Below are positions 51,644-63,127 of a DNA stretch of 64,000 nucleotides, one piece after another. Within the stretch, counting starts at the first letter, position 1, and each line of letters starts with the position of its first letter. The translations under genes and the position numbers were made by a program. Source of the DNA: Paroedura picta (Eukaryota > Chordata > Lepidosauria > Squamata > Gekkonidae); the NCBI RefSeq assembly GCF_049243985.1, contig NC_135379.1, positions 14,115,501-14,179,500 of the forward strand, read 5' to 3'. The notes under the pieces are model-generated. The model was not told the origin of the DNA, did no database searches, and worked only from the letters and a program-made list of their open reading frames with translations.

Positions 51644-52414
51644 ATGGCCAGCGGGGGCGCCCCGGGATGCCACACGGACTGCGTGGAGCGGCCCCTGGCC
51701 CAGATCCTGCAGGGCCTGGGGGGCCTGGTGGGCGCCCACCCGTGGCCCTTCCTGCTGCTGCCCATGGCGCTCACGACCCTGCTGGGCGTCGGCTTCATAC
51801 GGCTGCCCGCCCTCGAGTCGAACGACATCGAGAAGCAGTTCACGCCCAGCGGCGGGCCGGCCAAGGCCGAGCGGCAAGTGGTGCAGGCGCGCTTCCCCAC
51901 GCGCGACTCGGAGCGCTTCTCGGCGTCCAGGCTGACCACCGAGGGCACCTTCGCCTCCTTCGTGGTGGTGGCCGCCGGGCTCAGCCGCACGCTGCTCACC
52001 CGGGAGGCCTTCGCCGAGCTGCTGGCGCTGGACGCCGCCGTGCGGGGGCTCGTCGGCGGAGAGCGATCCTACGAGCAGGTCTGCGCCCGCAGCCACAACG
52101 CCTGCAGCAGCCCCAACCCGCTGCTCAGCGCCGTCGGCAACGACGCGGCGCGCATCGAGACGCTGCTGCCCGGCCTCACCTTCCCGATGTGGCAACAGCG
52201 TTACTTCCTGGGAATCTATTTGGGGGGCGTCACGCTGGACCCGGGGCCCGAGGGCGACCGGAGCCGCCGCCTCCGCGCCGCCAAAGCTCTGCGCCTCATC
52301 TATTTCTTGCAAGAAGACGATCCGGCGCAGCGAGCGGCCAGCGAGGCCTGGCTGAAGATCTTCCTGCAGCGCATCCCCGACGAGCTGGCCGCCTTGAAAC
52401 TCACCTTCTTGCAG
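51644..52414 (+). CDS. PTCHD3: PTCHD3-like copy 2, exon 1
   Basis: 771 bases, 257 codons, ending in phase 0 with LTFLQ. It codes the N-terminus, TM1 and most of the first loop (SRTLLTREAFAELLALDAAV, CSSPNPLLS, YFLGIYLGGV). Very GC-rich. The donor is GC (GCAAGC at 52415-52420). The reading frame remains open past it into intron 1 up to 52564. Confidence 0.92.
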
Positions 52415-54812
52415 GCAAGCGGGGAAGGTTTGCTTGGCTTGCTTGAGCCTTGTCCCCTTTGTACTTGTTTGGCGTCCATGCGCAGTGGTTGTGCCTGGAT
52501 CTGTGTGCTGTGCCTCCCTGAGATGCAGACAAGACTGTCCAGTTGTGCTTCCCCCCCGCTTTAGAAAACACCACTGGTATCCATAGTATGCAGAATTTGC
52601 CCCCCTCCTCCTCTTTGTATAATAATTTGACTTTAGAATTGATTTGGGACCTATTACACAATATTATTAAGGTTTTTATGGATTTCCAAAACACCTGTCA
52701 GTATTAGTTGAAGGGGTTTCCTTTGCTATATAGTGTTTATCTTCTCGATATTTATTAGGTGGGTGTATGCATTTTTAAGGAACAATTACTTCAGCTAGGT
52801 ACATTTCAGAACTTTGGGCCTTACTATGCATTTTACACAAGGATATGGTTGTATTGTGTAGAGACCCAGCTTATCAACCTGATGTCAGTTCCACTTTTCT
52901 TATGTCACAGATTTATTTACCATCTTTTTTCCCCTAGGCCAAACCATGAAAAGGCAAAGAGGTGGCACTTTCTAGATGTGAAGCAAGCCTTGAAGACTTT
53001 TAACCTGCACACAGACAATGTCAAAAGAACTGGTAGCTTGTTCATTGCAGTGTCTCCTCTTAATACAGGTCATTGTATGTCAGGGACAGCATAATTGAGG
53101 CATGTAAGGTGCAGAAACAAGCCCTGCCTCAAGGAATTGCAATCCACTCTATTCAGAGCATTGCAACTAATGTGGCCTTCACACAGAGTGCCTCAGTAGA
53201 TAAGGTGAAGGGTGTTGCAGCATGCGATGGGCCAGGAGCACAACATCCCTCCTGAAACTTAGATCAAAGATCTGAAAGGTCCTGATTCCAGATGTCCTCT
53301 ACCTCAGAGGGAGAAAGATCATTGATTACTCACTGAGAAGGGTTCTTCTCCTCACTCACTTACTCACTGAGAAGGGTGAGGAGGACATCTGATCACTTCC
53401 CTTGGATTGTCCCTTGGTCTGTTGCATTCTTCCTCAGTTCCTTCTAGTTGGGCCTCAGCCTTCTTCCTTTTTTGATGTGGTTCATTGTTATTAAAACGTT
53501 TTAAAATTATTCAGGTTCTTCAGTATTAGCTCTCAGATTCACCAAACTGGAGCTGAGGTTGTTCCACCGAAAGAGAAAGGAAAAGGAAGAAATATTTTTT
53601 CGCTCCTGCCTCTATGATTATGAAGTGGGAAAACCTGATTTCAGGTATCCTCGTGACCTTAGAGGAGAAGGACCCTTCTTGGTGAGTAATCAATGGTCAT
53701 TTTTAGTAGAAGCAAGTTGCCTTATGTGTGGGGGAGAGTAGATCAGTATCTGCTAATTGCATCCTATTTTTAAAAAGTTTACCTACACCTTAACAAAGAT
53801 GTGAAATGTAACAAGATATTTTCTTCTCTACCCCCATCCCCCCGGCAGGTGGCATATTTTACCTCACTATCCAGGCAGGAAGAGTTTGAAAAAAATACTG
53901 AAGCTGTGATCCCTTTGTTTTCCATCACATATACATTAACAATAACTTTTTCGATTCTGTCGTGTTCAAGGTTCGTACATTCATGAGATGCTCAGTTTCC
54001 ATTTCCAAACTTTCTAAAAAAAAACATTTTTCATTACCATTTTTGAAAAATGTCTTTCGCATGCAGCACTTGCTGCTATTATTCAAGGTTAAGAGAGGTT
54101 TGAATTCACGATTAGGTTTTGGGAAGTTCTATATTACAGTGTTCTTTATATGACTAAAGCTATATTGCCTGGAATACCAGCCCTCTCAGGGGAGAGGAGA
54201 CTCCGTATCTGAGCGGTGGGTCATGGGCAACATTTGTGGGCAGGATCCTGCTGCTAGAATCCCTTGCTGTATAGCAGATGGGCATTTAAAGGGTCAGGAC
54301 ATGTTCCAATCATTTAAATCCACTGAGTCCTCTCTCTTCCTTCTCCTCCCCGTGTGCTCTTAGGCTCTGGATTGCCAGGCAGAGGGCCCCCAGTTTCCCA
54401 AGCTTTAGTATTCTATAGATTTTGGGGGGTTTTTTCTAGCCAGTTGGTTATCATATAGATAACCAACTGGATCTACCAGTTTCCGCAGGGCCTGTAAGAC
54501 GGAGCTCTTTCGCCAGGCATATGGTTGAGGCCAGGGCAGCTCTCCCACTAATCCATCAGAGGATCCCCTCCAATATTGAGATCTCTAACATCGAGATCAT
54601 TGTTAGATCTATTGTATTGGTATCACCCTCTTCTGAATATTATTCTCTCCACCAGGCTGAACTAAGATCAGAATTGTGACCACCGCCGCTATATGTTATA
54701 TGTAACTTTTGTTGATGTTAATTGGGGTTTTTATGGGGATTTTATTGTGTTTTAACTATTTATGTTGTAAACCGCCCTGAGACCTATTTGGAGAAGGGTG
54801 GTCTAAAAATTA

Positions 54813-54885
<73 letters not shown>

Positions 54886-57800
54886 TAATAGATAAGTTTA
54901 TATTATATTGAGTAGTGGAGTGGGGTATATGTAAATGGAATATCAAGGCTTGGATGTCTGACGTTTTGTATGTTCATAATTGGTTTTTAAAATTGTTACA
55001 CTCCTTGTGTTGGGATGGGAGATGTGGACTGGAACACATGTCCTGAAACTCTGTAGAATCTGTTTTACAGGCTTGACTGCGTACGGACAAAAGTGTGGGT
55101 TGCATCATTTGGGGTGCTGTCGTCAGGCCTGGCCGTGGTCAGCAGCTTAGGATTCTTGCTCTTTTGTGGGGTGCCGTTCGTCATCACAGTTGCAAATGCC
55201 CCATTTCTTATACTTGGTAAGCATGAGCAAAGGTACTTTGTTTAAAAATAACTTTGGACTGGTGTACCGAAGTAGGCAGCTGAGAGAATGTCCACCCATC
55301 TCCTTAATCACTATGACCATTTCCGCACCAGGAACTTCACTGCCCCAGCTCTCATGCAGGAGCACAAAATGGGGGCGGATGAGGCACACCAGGCCAAATG
55401 CTCCCCCGTATGGGGGTAGGAAGAGGCGGGCAACCTGCCACGACTAAAACTCCAGCCTGCAGCCGGCATGAAACTTCCAGTGCGTAAACGGACTATTATG
55501 AGAATCTTAGACTTTTACCTTGTATCTTTTTCTTCTTCATGCCACTTATCAAAAAATCGGGTTCCCCCTCCTAAAACTGACTTCTGATTTGTTTCTATGC
55601 GGTCATCCTGCTGTTTGCTCAAGTTCATTGCTGGTTGGCTCTTTTTAAAACTTTGATTCTAATTATAGTTTGTTGTTTAGCCCTTGAAACCTTTCCCCTC
55701 CCACTGGGGCCCAAAATGTCTCCCAAAATAAATGTTCCAAACAGTTTGGGGGAGGGGAAGCAGTGGCATTAGGGCTACGGCAGAAGAAAAAGGTTTTGGT
55801 TTTTATACCTGGCACTCTTTCCTTAGTTCTCGTTTCACCCACTGTGAGGGAGGACAGAATTCAGGCGAGCTTTGTGGCTTTTTCTCTCAGAAGTTGTAAA
55901 GTTAAAAAAATTAAGGCTGTTAAATTAGCAAACTAATTGCATCTTTCTATTCTGCTGAAAACTATCAATAAGGCTAACACCTTCATTAGAGAATTTTTTC
56001 TTTGGAAGAACACCATCATGCCCGCAGCTTCTGCAGCTCCTGTTGAGGCACCAGGGGGCACTCAAGAGGCTGTCACCAACCCAGCTGCACTGCCCGGCCC
56101 AATCACACCCCTCATGCCACCTTCAAACCATGCCACCAAGGATCTGATCAAGGATCAGGGTCAGCCCAATCTTTCGGAGGATGAACAACCTGGGCCCATC
56201 CCTACCTGCCAGCATCCTCAAGGTCACATTATTATTCTACTTAGAGTCAAGTCCTTTAGGTTAGATAATAATTTCTTTATTTGTTTTAAGGGAAAAGCAA
56301 ACGTTTTTTTGTTGATGAACAATAGTTGCAGGTAAGGGCAACCTTGTTTTCTGTTACAGCGATGAAGATCATATTTGGTTTAAGTCTGTAATCCTTTCAG
56401 AACTTTTAAAAATAGTCACTTTTTTTTTAAAGTGAGAAATATGATTGAACATAAGAATGGGGGGGGGGAAAAACTTTCATAGCTAAAGTGAAAGCAAGGT
56501 GTTTAATCTGAGCAATCATCCCCCCCCCTCCACTGGAGAACTATATGAACTACAAAGTAAGTTCTGTATTTGGGTGGTGATCAACATACTTTTCCCTCTC
56601 TTCAGGGGTCGGAGTGGATGACATGTTCATCTTGGTGTCCTGCTGGCAAAAGACTAAAGTCAAGGACACAGTCAGGGATCGGATGGCGGACACCTATGCA
56701 GAGGCAGCTGTGTCTGTTACCATCACAACGCTTACCGATGTTTTGGCCTTCTACATCGGCATTGCGACGTCCTTCCCATCGGTTCAGTACTTTTGCATCT
56801 ATACGGGAACAGCCTTCATCTTCTGCTACATTTACAACTTGACCTTCCTTGGGGCAGTCCTCGCTCTAAACGGAAGAAGAGAAGAAAGCAACAGGCATTG
56901 GCTCACATTCCAGAAAGTGCCGAGTGAAATTCAGGATTCTCGTGGTTCTGCATACAACATGTGTTGTGTGGGAGGATCTTACGATGAGACCACTGGGGCA
57001 GAGTTTGAGCATCCTATGAATGATTTCTTCAAAAATCATTATGGTCCTTTTCTTGTGCGCCCTCTGACCAAGGCATTTGTGGTACTCCTTTACCTTGGGT
57101 ATGTAGCTAGCAGTATTTATGGGTGCACTCAAGTTGAAGAAGGCATAGATCTTCGAAATCTAGCCAGTGATCATTCTTATGTCATTCAATATTATGACTG
57201 GATAGATGAATATTTTAAGGAATACGGTCCGAGGGTTATGGTCATTGTTATGCAAAGCATACAATATTGGAATGCATCTGTTCGTACAGAGCTTGAAAAC
57301 TGCTTGAAACCGATGGAAGATTTACCCTATGTTGATAAGCACTTATCAGAGTCATGGTTGAGAATATATATAATGCTTGCTAACAGAGACTCTCAAAATA
57401 TAGAAGATCAAAACTCTTTCATTAATCATTTGAATATCCTGCACCAAGTACATCCAGACTCTAAGTGGGATGTTATTTTAACTGGTCGGGAAATAACAGC
57501 TTCACGGCTTTTCATACAGACGGTCAATATCTATACCTCAATTGATGAGCGAAATCTTTTAGAAGAACTGAGAACCCTTGCAGCAGACTGTAAAATACCA
57601 CTAATAGTTTTTCATCCAGCTTTTATATACTTTGATCAGTACCTTGTGATTGCTCAGAACACCATTCAAAACGTCGTAATAGCTGCTGGAGCCATGTTGG
57701 TTATTTCCTTGCTGCTGATCCCCAATCCTTTGTGCTCTCTGTGGGTAACTTTTGCTATTGCGTCGGTTATTGTCGGTGTGGCTGGCTTCATGGCCTTTTG

Positions 57801-58173
57801 GAATGTCAACCTTGACTCCATTTCCATGATCAACCTTGTAATTTGCATAGGGTTTTCCGTGGACTTTTCGGCTCACGTTTCTTATGCCTTTGTTAGCAGC
57901 GAGAAACCCAGCATGAATGACAAGGCTGTGGATTCTCTGTACCACCTTGGCTACCCTGTGGTCCAGGGAGCCTTTTCCACCATTGTGGGCATAATGGTGC
58001 TGTCCCTGGCACCCACTTATATTTTCAGAACATTTTTTAAGATCATGTTCTTGGTTATTTTGTTTGGGATTCTTCATGGTCTCGTATTCATTCCTGTGTT
58101 TTTAACCTTCTTTGGGGCTTGCCAGAGGTTGCCAAACCAACGCGCTGACCAGTACAGTGCTGAAGAGACTTAA
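51644..58173 (+). CDS. PTCHD3: PTCHD3-like gene, copy 2, complete (four exons)
   Basis: Exons 51644-52414, 53849-53970, 55071-55216 and 56606-58173 give 868 residues, in the range of mammalian PTCHD3. Order: short cytoplasmic N-terminus; TM1 (about 37-55, WPFLLLPMALTTLLG); a large extracytoplasmic loop with cysteines; a sterol-sensing domain (TM2-6) that starts in exon 2, with GVGVDDMF at 347-354; a second large loop; TM7-12 with GFSVDFSAH (D766). The acidic pairs in TM4 and TM10 match the proton-relay positions of RND-type transporters such as Patched and NPC1. The start is supported by the same ATG context in copy 3 and the fit of the N-terminus. Intron 1 uses a GC donor (AG-GCAAGC); the others are GT-AG. 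In mammals PTCHD3 is expressed mainly in male germ cells; its cargo is unknown. Confidence 0.93.
52415..53848 (+). other. Intron 1 of PTCHD3-like copy 2 (GC-AG)
   Basis: The first 150 bases or so are nearly the same as the start of the corresponding intron in copy 3 (63128-63300). No nested gene was seen. Short duplicated stretches (TCACTGAGAAGGGT) lie near 53330-53375. Confidence 0.7.
53849..53970 (+). CDS. PTCHD3: PTCHD3-like copy 2, exon 2
   Basis: 122 bases. Acceptor CCCCCGGCAG; codes VAYFTSLSRQEEFEKNTEAV and then TM2 (IPLFSITYTLTITFSILSC). It ends in phase 2; donor GTTCGT is weak but is a GT. This exon is too short to stand out as a reading frame by itself; it was found by its fit to the family. 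Confidence 0.88.
54480..54893 (+). repeat. L2-type LINE end with (AAT)n tail in intron 2
   Basis: GCAGGGCCTGTAAGACGGAG matches the end of L2 ORF2. The 3' tail has AAACCGCCCTGAGACC, then GGTGGTCTAAAAATTAAATA and an (AAT)n run from about 54816 to 54893. Confidence 0.68.
55071..55216 (+). CDS. PTCHD3: PTCHD3-like copy 2, exon 3
   Basis: 146 bases. Acceptor TGTTTTACAG; codes LDCVRTKVWVASFGVLSSGL and TM3-4 start (GVPFVITVANAPFLIL); donor GTAAGC. It joins exon 4 to give FLILGVGVDDMF, the Patched signature. Confidence 0.92.
55314..55494. mobile_element. Harbinger-like MITE (copy 2 of the 186-bp type) in intron 3
   Basis: It aligns in reverse with 21075-21260. The ends have diverged (TGACCATTTCCGCACC and CCAGTGCGTAAACGGACT). 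Taking GACC as the terminus, TAT flanks both sides, a 3-bp target duplication. It lies about 100 bases after the exon 3 donor. Confidence 0.75.
55937..56335 (+). other. Proline/alanine-rich open stretch in intron 3
   Basis: A frame with ASAAPVEAPGGTQEAVTNPA and TPLMPPSNHATKDLIKDQGQ. No family was recognised. It could be a fragment of a mobile-element protein or chance; it has no splice signals placing it in PTCHD3. Confidence 0.2.
56606..58173 (+). CDS. PTCHD3: PTCHD3-like copy 2, exon 4 (terminal)
   Basis: 1568 bases. Acceptor CTCTCTTCAG, then the rest of the sterol-sensing domain, the second loop, TM7-12 and a C-terminal tail LPNQRADQYSAEET. TAA is at 58171-58173. The paralogue of 243-1771. 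Confidence 0.95.
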
Positions 58174-59156
58174 TAATCCAAAAGGAGCCCCTTTGAAAGC
58201 CTGCAAAGGCTCCCTTGTCTTTTTTATAACTTGTGAACCAGAAGGAATATGTGCAATCCTACCTTTCATACTCTTGCCAGCTTGTCTTAATGTGCTTGAA
58301 ATGCCAGTAGGACTCTTGAATTTGGATGTTTTGCCTGTACTAGAAACCTCGGTATACAATGCATTCCTATTTCTTAAGGCCTCTTTTACTCCCGTTCACA
58401 ATTAACGATTTATGTGGTATATAGAATGGATTGTTTCAAGTCCCTGTTATAATTATTTCAGTGTTAATGCTAAAGACCACAGCCTTTAAGTCTTAGCAGA
58501 AACACTAAAACTATTGTGGCATCAAGAAGTATCTTAAACTGCATTCTAGAGGTTTTTTTTCCCCATGTGACGTTGACTTCATTGAATCCCAGCAAACCAC
58601 AAACCATATTCTGCCTCCCCCCCCCCCCAACCCCAATCTGTAGGTCTCTTTCAACATTTCTGTGAAATTCCTACCGGAGTTTTAAAATTGGTGGGCACAG
58701 CGAGAGAAGTAAATGGAATGACAGCTGCAACTTAACCTAACCAGAGAAGACTTGGCTTTATGCTGACATTTTAAGGGTCTTAGTCCAGCATTTCAGGGAG
58801 ATGGATAGGTATAAATACTTAGATTGGCCATGTGGTCAACCCTGGAACTCAGTGTCTGAGGGGTGACAAAGTATATATTTTATTTCTGACATTATCTGCA
58901 GGTGCTATTGTATACATGGTCTCACTGATCGCTCTTTGGGGAAATTTTATAAAATTGCGCTTCAAGCCTGACGGCTGTACAATGAAGGAATTTTAGGCCT
59001 TAATCAAGCCTGCTTCTTAATACCCCACAGTGATACTATAGTGCTGGAACCTCCTTGGGACCTGGAACCTCTGAAATCAGATCTGTTTTCTTGGTCTAGA
59101 ACACCAGGTGTTTACTTGGACAGATTATCTTCTGTCCAAGGTAAATAACCACCCAT

Positions 59157-59211
<55 letters not shown>

Positions 59212-59460
59212 GATTTTTTTTGTTTTCTATTATATTTATATAAAATACCAAATTCAGATCAATGGGATACTACTAAACATGAGGTTTCATTGTGAATCTG
59301 TGTTTTGTATGTGTGATTTAAAATGCCATTTATTAAAAAAAGGAAAAAAAAAACCAAAAAGGTCTGTCTGACTTTAACCAAGTTGAAAGATTTGGTGCTA
59401 TTTCTTGAAAAGGCAGAGTTCATTATACCCCCAGGTTTCTAAAATAAAAGTTACTCAGGC
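58174..59460 (+). other. 3' UTR region of PTCHD3-like copy 2
   Basis: Non-coding. An AATAAA lies near 59444. An (ATTT)n microsatellite lies at 59153-59211. The real cleavage site is not known. Confidence 0.45.
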
Positions 59461-59734
59461 TAACTGCATTCCTGATGAATGATGTTTTTTCTTGATTTAT
59501 AGTGCTGTTACCAAAATTAATGAAAAAAAATAATTTCAGGAGTGCTAAATTTATAGCTGTTGTTGGAGTCGATTGAAGTATGTTAACCTTATTTTAAATA
59601 GCTGTGTCTTTTAAAGGTTTATTCATTATAAATAACAAATTTATATATTTTTAGTGTACTTATGTTTAAACCTGGTACGGTCTATAAATATGGGAAATTC
59701 TGTCAAAATTGTTTTTTATTCATGAAAACACTGG

Positions 59735-59900
59735 CTTATTTATTTATTTATTTATTTATTTATTTGTATGTTTGTTTGTTTATTTATTTATTTATTTGAT
59801 TGCCCCTCTCTGCTAGCAGGCTCGGGGTGGTTAACAACATAAAATCTCATTAGTAGACAGTAAAAACCATTAAAACAATAAAATAAGTTATGAACCCCAA
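59735..59900 (-). repeat. (ATTT)n and L2-type 3' tail (reverse)
   Basis: TATTTATTTGATTGCCCCTC, then GCTCGGGGTGGTTAACAACA and an A-rich run; reverse complement of an L2-like tail. Confidence 0.6.
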
Positions 59901-60136
59901 AGTAAGCGTAAAATGCTCCGATAATTCAACAGTGCAACTATAATATTCGGTCATTCCCAATTCTTAATGGTGTATTATTATGGCGTATTATAGTCTTCGC
60001 ATAGCTATGAAATTAAAAAAAAAATGGGAAGGAACCTCCCTTGCCCCTTCAAACTGGGGGGGGGGGCGGAGTATTGGGCAAAGGGACCTTTGGTGGAATC
60101 ACAGCATTACAACCTATATGAATCTTGCCTCTAGAG

Positions 60137-60440
60137 CAGCCCTTCTCAGCCAGGGTTTTGTGAAACCCTGTGAGTTAATTTTTAATATGTATTTTTTAAA
60201 AATGTGTTAAACATTTATTGGATGATATGACCATGTATGGTCATGTTGACCCGTCCCCTCCCTCCCAAAATGTCCAATGATGGGCCTGGAGGGGGTGGAA
60301 AGGGGAGGAGCCCCGGGTGGGCGTGTACACAGCTCTGCTTCTCAACCATATTCTGCCTGATGGTGCCATTTCTGGGGTTTCTCAAAGCCTGTGGAATGTA
60401 TCAGGGGTTCCTCAACAATAAAAAAAGTTAAGAAAGACTG
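60137..60440. mobile_element. Non-autonomous hAT transposon with perfect 8-bp duplication
   Basis: The ends CAGCCCTTCTCAGCCAGGG and GTTAAGAAAGACTG are imperfect inverted repeats; both inner sides carry a GGTTTTGTGAAACCCTG or GGTTTCTCAAAGCCTG motif. CTCTAGAG flanks it exactly at 60129-60136 and 60441-60448. It is similar to Charlie-type elements. No transposase. Confidence 0.9.
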
Positions 60441-60448
60441 CTCTAGAG

Positions 60449-61440
60449 TTACTTCCTTCACAGGGAGACAGTGTGAAAGTATGATGCCTTATTACACAAA
60501 TACCTCATCCAAGAATGATCTTGTGAGGTAAATTAATGTCAGGTGTCTCCAACAAGGTGCTGTGATACCACTCCTGGTTCCTGCCAAGTATTTTCAGTAA
60601 ATAACTGGGGTCAGGTAGGGTTCTTGCCCAACGTAACGTCTGATGAGCCATTGCTTTGGCTGCAGCTGTCACCACAGTGTAGATTTTGTTCCCACATTGG
60701 ACAGAGATGCAAGGGACAGGAGGGTTCTCTCAAAAATCTGTACATTTTAACTGTTGGAAATGTTTTTATGTTTTCACTTCCCCTGTGTACTTTTTGAATA
60801 ACTAAATGCTTATATGCTATTTAGAAACTGAGCTAACCCGCAGTTAAGTAGATCTCAGTTGAGTAGATTTTAAAAACAAAGCAAGATTTACTTGTTTCTG
60901 CTTAAGGGCATCTTCCCAATCTGCTTCTCGATGGATTATTTGCCTCCATACAGCTTCAGCTGCCTATTTTTGTACATTAAAAGACAGAATATATTTTCTG
61001 GTACCCAGTTAGCAATCCTAATGGCAGCCTTGAAGCTATGAAACTGTTCTGGGGAAAGACAGAAACACAAAACGTTGCCAGGCCTTGGGCCTGTAGAGTG
61101 AACCATACTGAGGCCTATACTGGTAGCACAGCCCAGCAATAGGAGGCAACACAAAAAGATCTCTTCACAGCCCACAAAGGTACAACCTTCTGATATGATC
61201 TGACAATAAAAGTCTGTGCCACATGCAGGCTGGTAGCAAGGACAGTTAGCACATGGTTAGCCAGTTAGGCTAAAAAGACTAGGGTTCCCCCCTTTTCTCA
61301 GCTTTGCCATGCAGTGCATCAGGAGGCCTTGGCCTAGTCATACTTGGTCTACTCAACCTCATCAGATCATGCTGAGGAGGGAACATGGAGGAAAATCCAA
61401 GCATGCTGCCCTGAGCTGGCAGGAGCATTATAACATATAA
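60449..61440. other. Intergenic stretch between PTCHD3-like copies 2 and 3
   Basis: A block near 60720-60760 (TTCTCTCAAAAATCTGTACA) recurs at about 50928-50970, so it is a dispersed repeat of unknown class. No gene was seen. Confidence 0.4.
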
Positions 61441-61442
61441 TA

Positions 61443-61575
61443 GTAGATTCAAATGGGTAGCCAGGTGGGTCTGAAGTAGCACAACCCAAATAGAGTCCAA
61501 TAGCACCTTTAGGACCAACGAAGATTTATTCAAGCTGTAAGCCTTCAAGTGCATGCTCTCTTCCTCAGACTAAAT
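61443..61575 (+). repeat. Dispersed terminal-repeat-like element
   Basis: GGTAGCCAGGTGGGTCTGAA, ATAGCACCTTTAGGACCAAC and TAAGCCTTCAAGTGCATGCT; the same family as 40655-40895. Confidence 0.65.
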
Positions 61576-62089
61576 GAACAACCATCATAACTGTGGAGAT
61601 ACAAGGCAAAAGCAAGTTATGGCAAATTAGTAAACGGTGTCATAATATCCAAATTAAACCACGATGCCATATGATAATTCTTTGCTAAAACAGCTAATCT
61701 GTCCTTTTGACTGATTAAATAATAGTGTCATTTTATTTGGGGAGACGGGACTTCTTTGGGGGAAGCACCATAGGGCTTTTTAAGGTCTAGCACAGGACAC
61801 TGCCCTTTGATAATGAGGGTAGAATAGAACAGAATAGAAAATTTATTACGGTTAGCGCCAGACGTATAACAGAGGAAAATTGATAGTGAGGCAGAATACT
61901 TTGGGCCTCAATTGGTTCAGCGCCGCAGGCAGAAGAAACACATTCAGCATACAAAGAATTCAAGCCGCGCCTGTCCAAACTGGGTCTCTTCTAACCGAGC
62001 CCCTAATTGGTGGCATGAATGTTATGGGATCACTTTGGGGTGGTTTTTAAAATCGCGCTCCGGCCCCCGGGAGGACTGAAAAGGCCGCG
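61576..62089. other. Upstream flank of PTCHD3-like copy 3
   Basis: Non-coding; becomes GC-rich after about 62040. A piece with AATAGAAAATTTATTACGGT may be a repeat. No gene was seen. Confidence 0.4.
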
Positions 62090-62359
62090 CGTTCCCCGAC
62101 GCTCCGCCGGCCGTTTATTTCCTTTCGCTTTCGGTTTCGGTTGCTGCCATTATGACGCCAGTCAACGACAGTAACGACCAGCCCGGAGAGCGGAACGGAA
62201 GGGAAGGGCGGCGCCCATCGCGCTGGCGACGGGGGAAGCGCGCCAAGGGAGGGCGTCGAGCAGCAGCACCAGGAGGCATCTCTCCTGCTTCCCGAGCATC
62301 TCCCGCCGGCGCGGGCGGACGGCGCAAGAGGCTTCCTCCCGCCGAAATCCGAAAGCGCG
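62090..62359 (+). promoter_or_regulatory. GC-rich promoter/5' UTR block of PTCHD3-like copy 3
   Basis: It shares CCTTTCGCTTTCGGTTTCGG and ATTATGACGCCAGTCAACGA with the 51387-51643 block of copy 2. The upstream ATG is conserved too and opens a long alternative frame in this GC-rich sequence. CpG-rich, as expected of a promoter. Confidence 0.55.
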
Positions 62360-63127
62360 ATGAGCGCCGGGGGCCGAGGCTGCCGGACGGACTGCGTGGA
62401 GCGGCCGCTGTCCCGCGCGATGCATCGCCTGGGGGGCCTGGTGGGCGCCCACCCGTGGCCCTTCCTGCTGCTGCCCATGGCGCTCTCGGCCGCGCTGGGC
62501 GCCGGCTTCAGCACACTGGAGAGCCGCAAGGCGAACGACATCGAGAAGCAGTTCACGCCCATCGGCGGCCCGGCCAAGTACGAGCGCGAACTGGTGCAGG
62601 AGCGCTTCGCCACGCGCGACTCGGAGCGCTTCTCGGCGCCCAGGCTCACCACCGAGGGCACCTTCGCCTCCTTCGTGGTGGTGGCCGCCCAGCCCGACCA
62701 CACGCTGCTCACGCGGGCCGCCTTCGCCGAGCTGCTGGCGCTGGACGCCGCCGTGCGGGGGCTCCAAGGGAGCGAGCGATCCTACGAGCAGGTCTGCGCC
62801 CGCAGCCAAAACAACTGCAGCAGCCCCAACCCGCTGCTCAGCGAAGTCGGCGGCGACCCGGCGCGCATCGAGGCGCTGCTGCCCAACCTCACCTACCCGA
62901 TGTGGCAACAGCGTTACTTCCTGGGAATCTATTTGGGGGGCGTCACGGTGGACCCGGGGCCCCAGGACGACCGGAGCCTCCGCCTCCGCGCCGCCAAAGC
63001 TCTGCGCCTCATCTATTTCTTGCAAGAAGACGATCCGGCGCAGCGAGCGGCCAGCGAGGCCTGGCTGAAGATCTTCCTGCAGCGCATCCCCGACGATCTG
63101 GCCGCCTTGAAACTCACCTCCTTGAAG
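62360..63127 (+). CDS. PTCHD3: PTCHD3-like gene, copy 3: exon 1 (partial gene)
   Basis: 768 bases, 256 codons, beginning MSAGGRGCRTDCVERPL and ending AALKLTSLK in phase 0. TM1 is WPFLLLPMALSAALGAGF. The first-loop cysteines and the YFLGIYLGGV stretch match copy 2. The donor is again GC (AAG-GCAAGC at 63128). The frame stays open past the donor to 63343, but this is intron. The rest of the gene lies to the right of the window. Confidence 0.92.

Noticed and set aside
51389-52312. Long minus-strand frame opposite PTCHD3 copy 2 exon 1
   Set aside because: A mirror of GC-rich exon 1; no recognisable domain.
52928-53060. A further PTCHD3 exon after CCCCTAG near 52937
   Set aside because: It would break the protein, since exon 1 joins exon 2 directly in phase 0 as in the family, and the encoded residues match nothing in PTCHD3.
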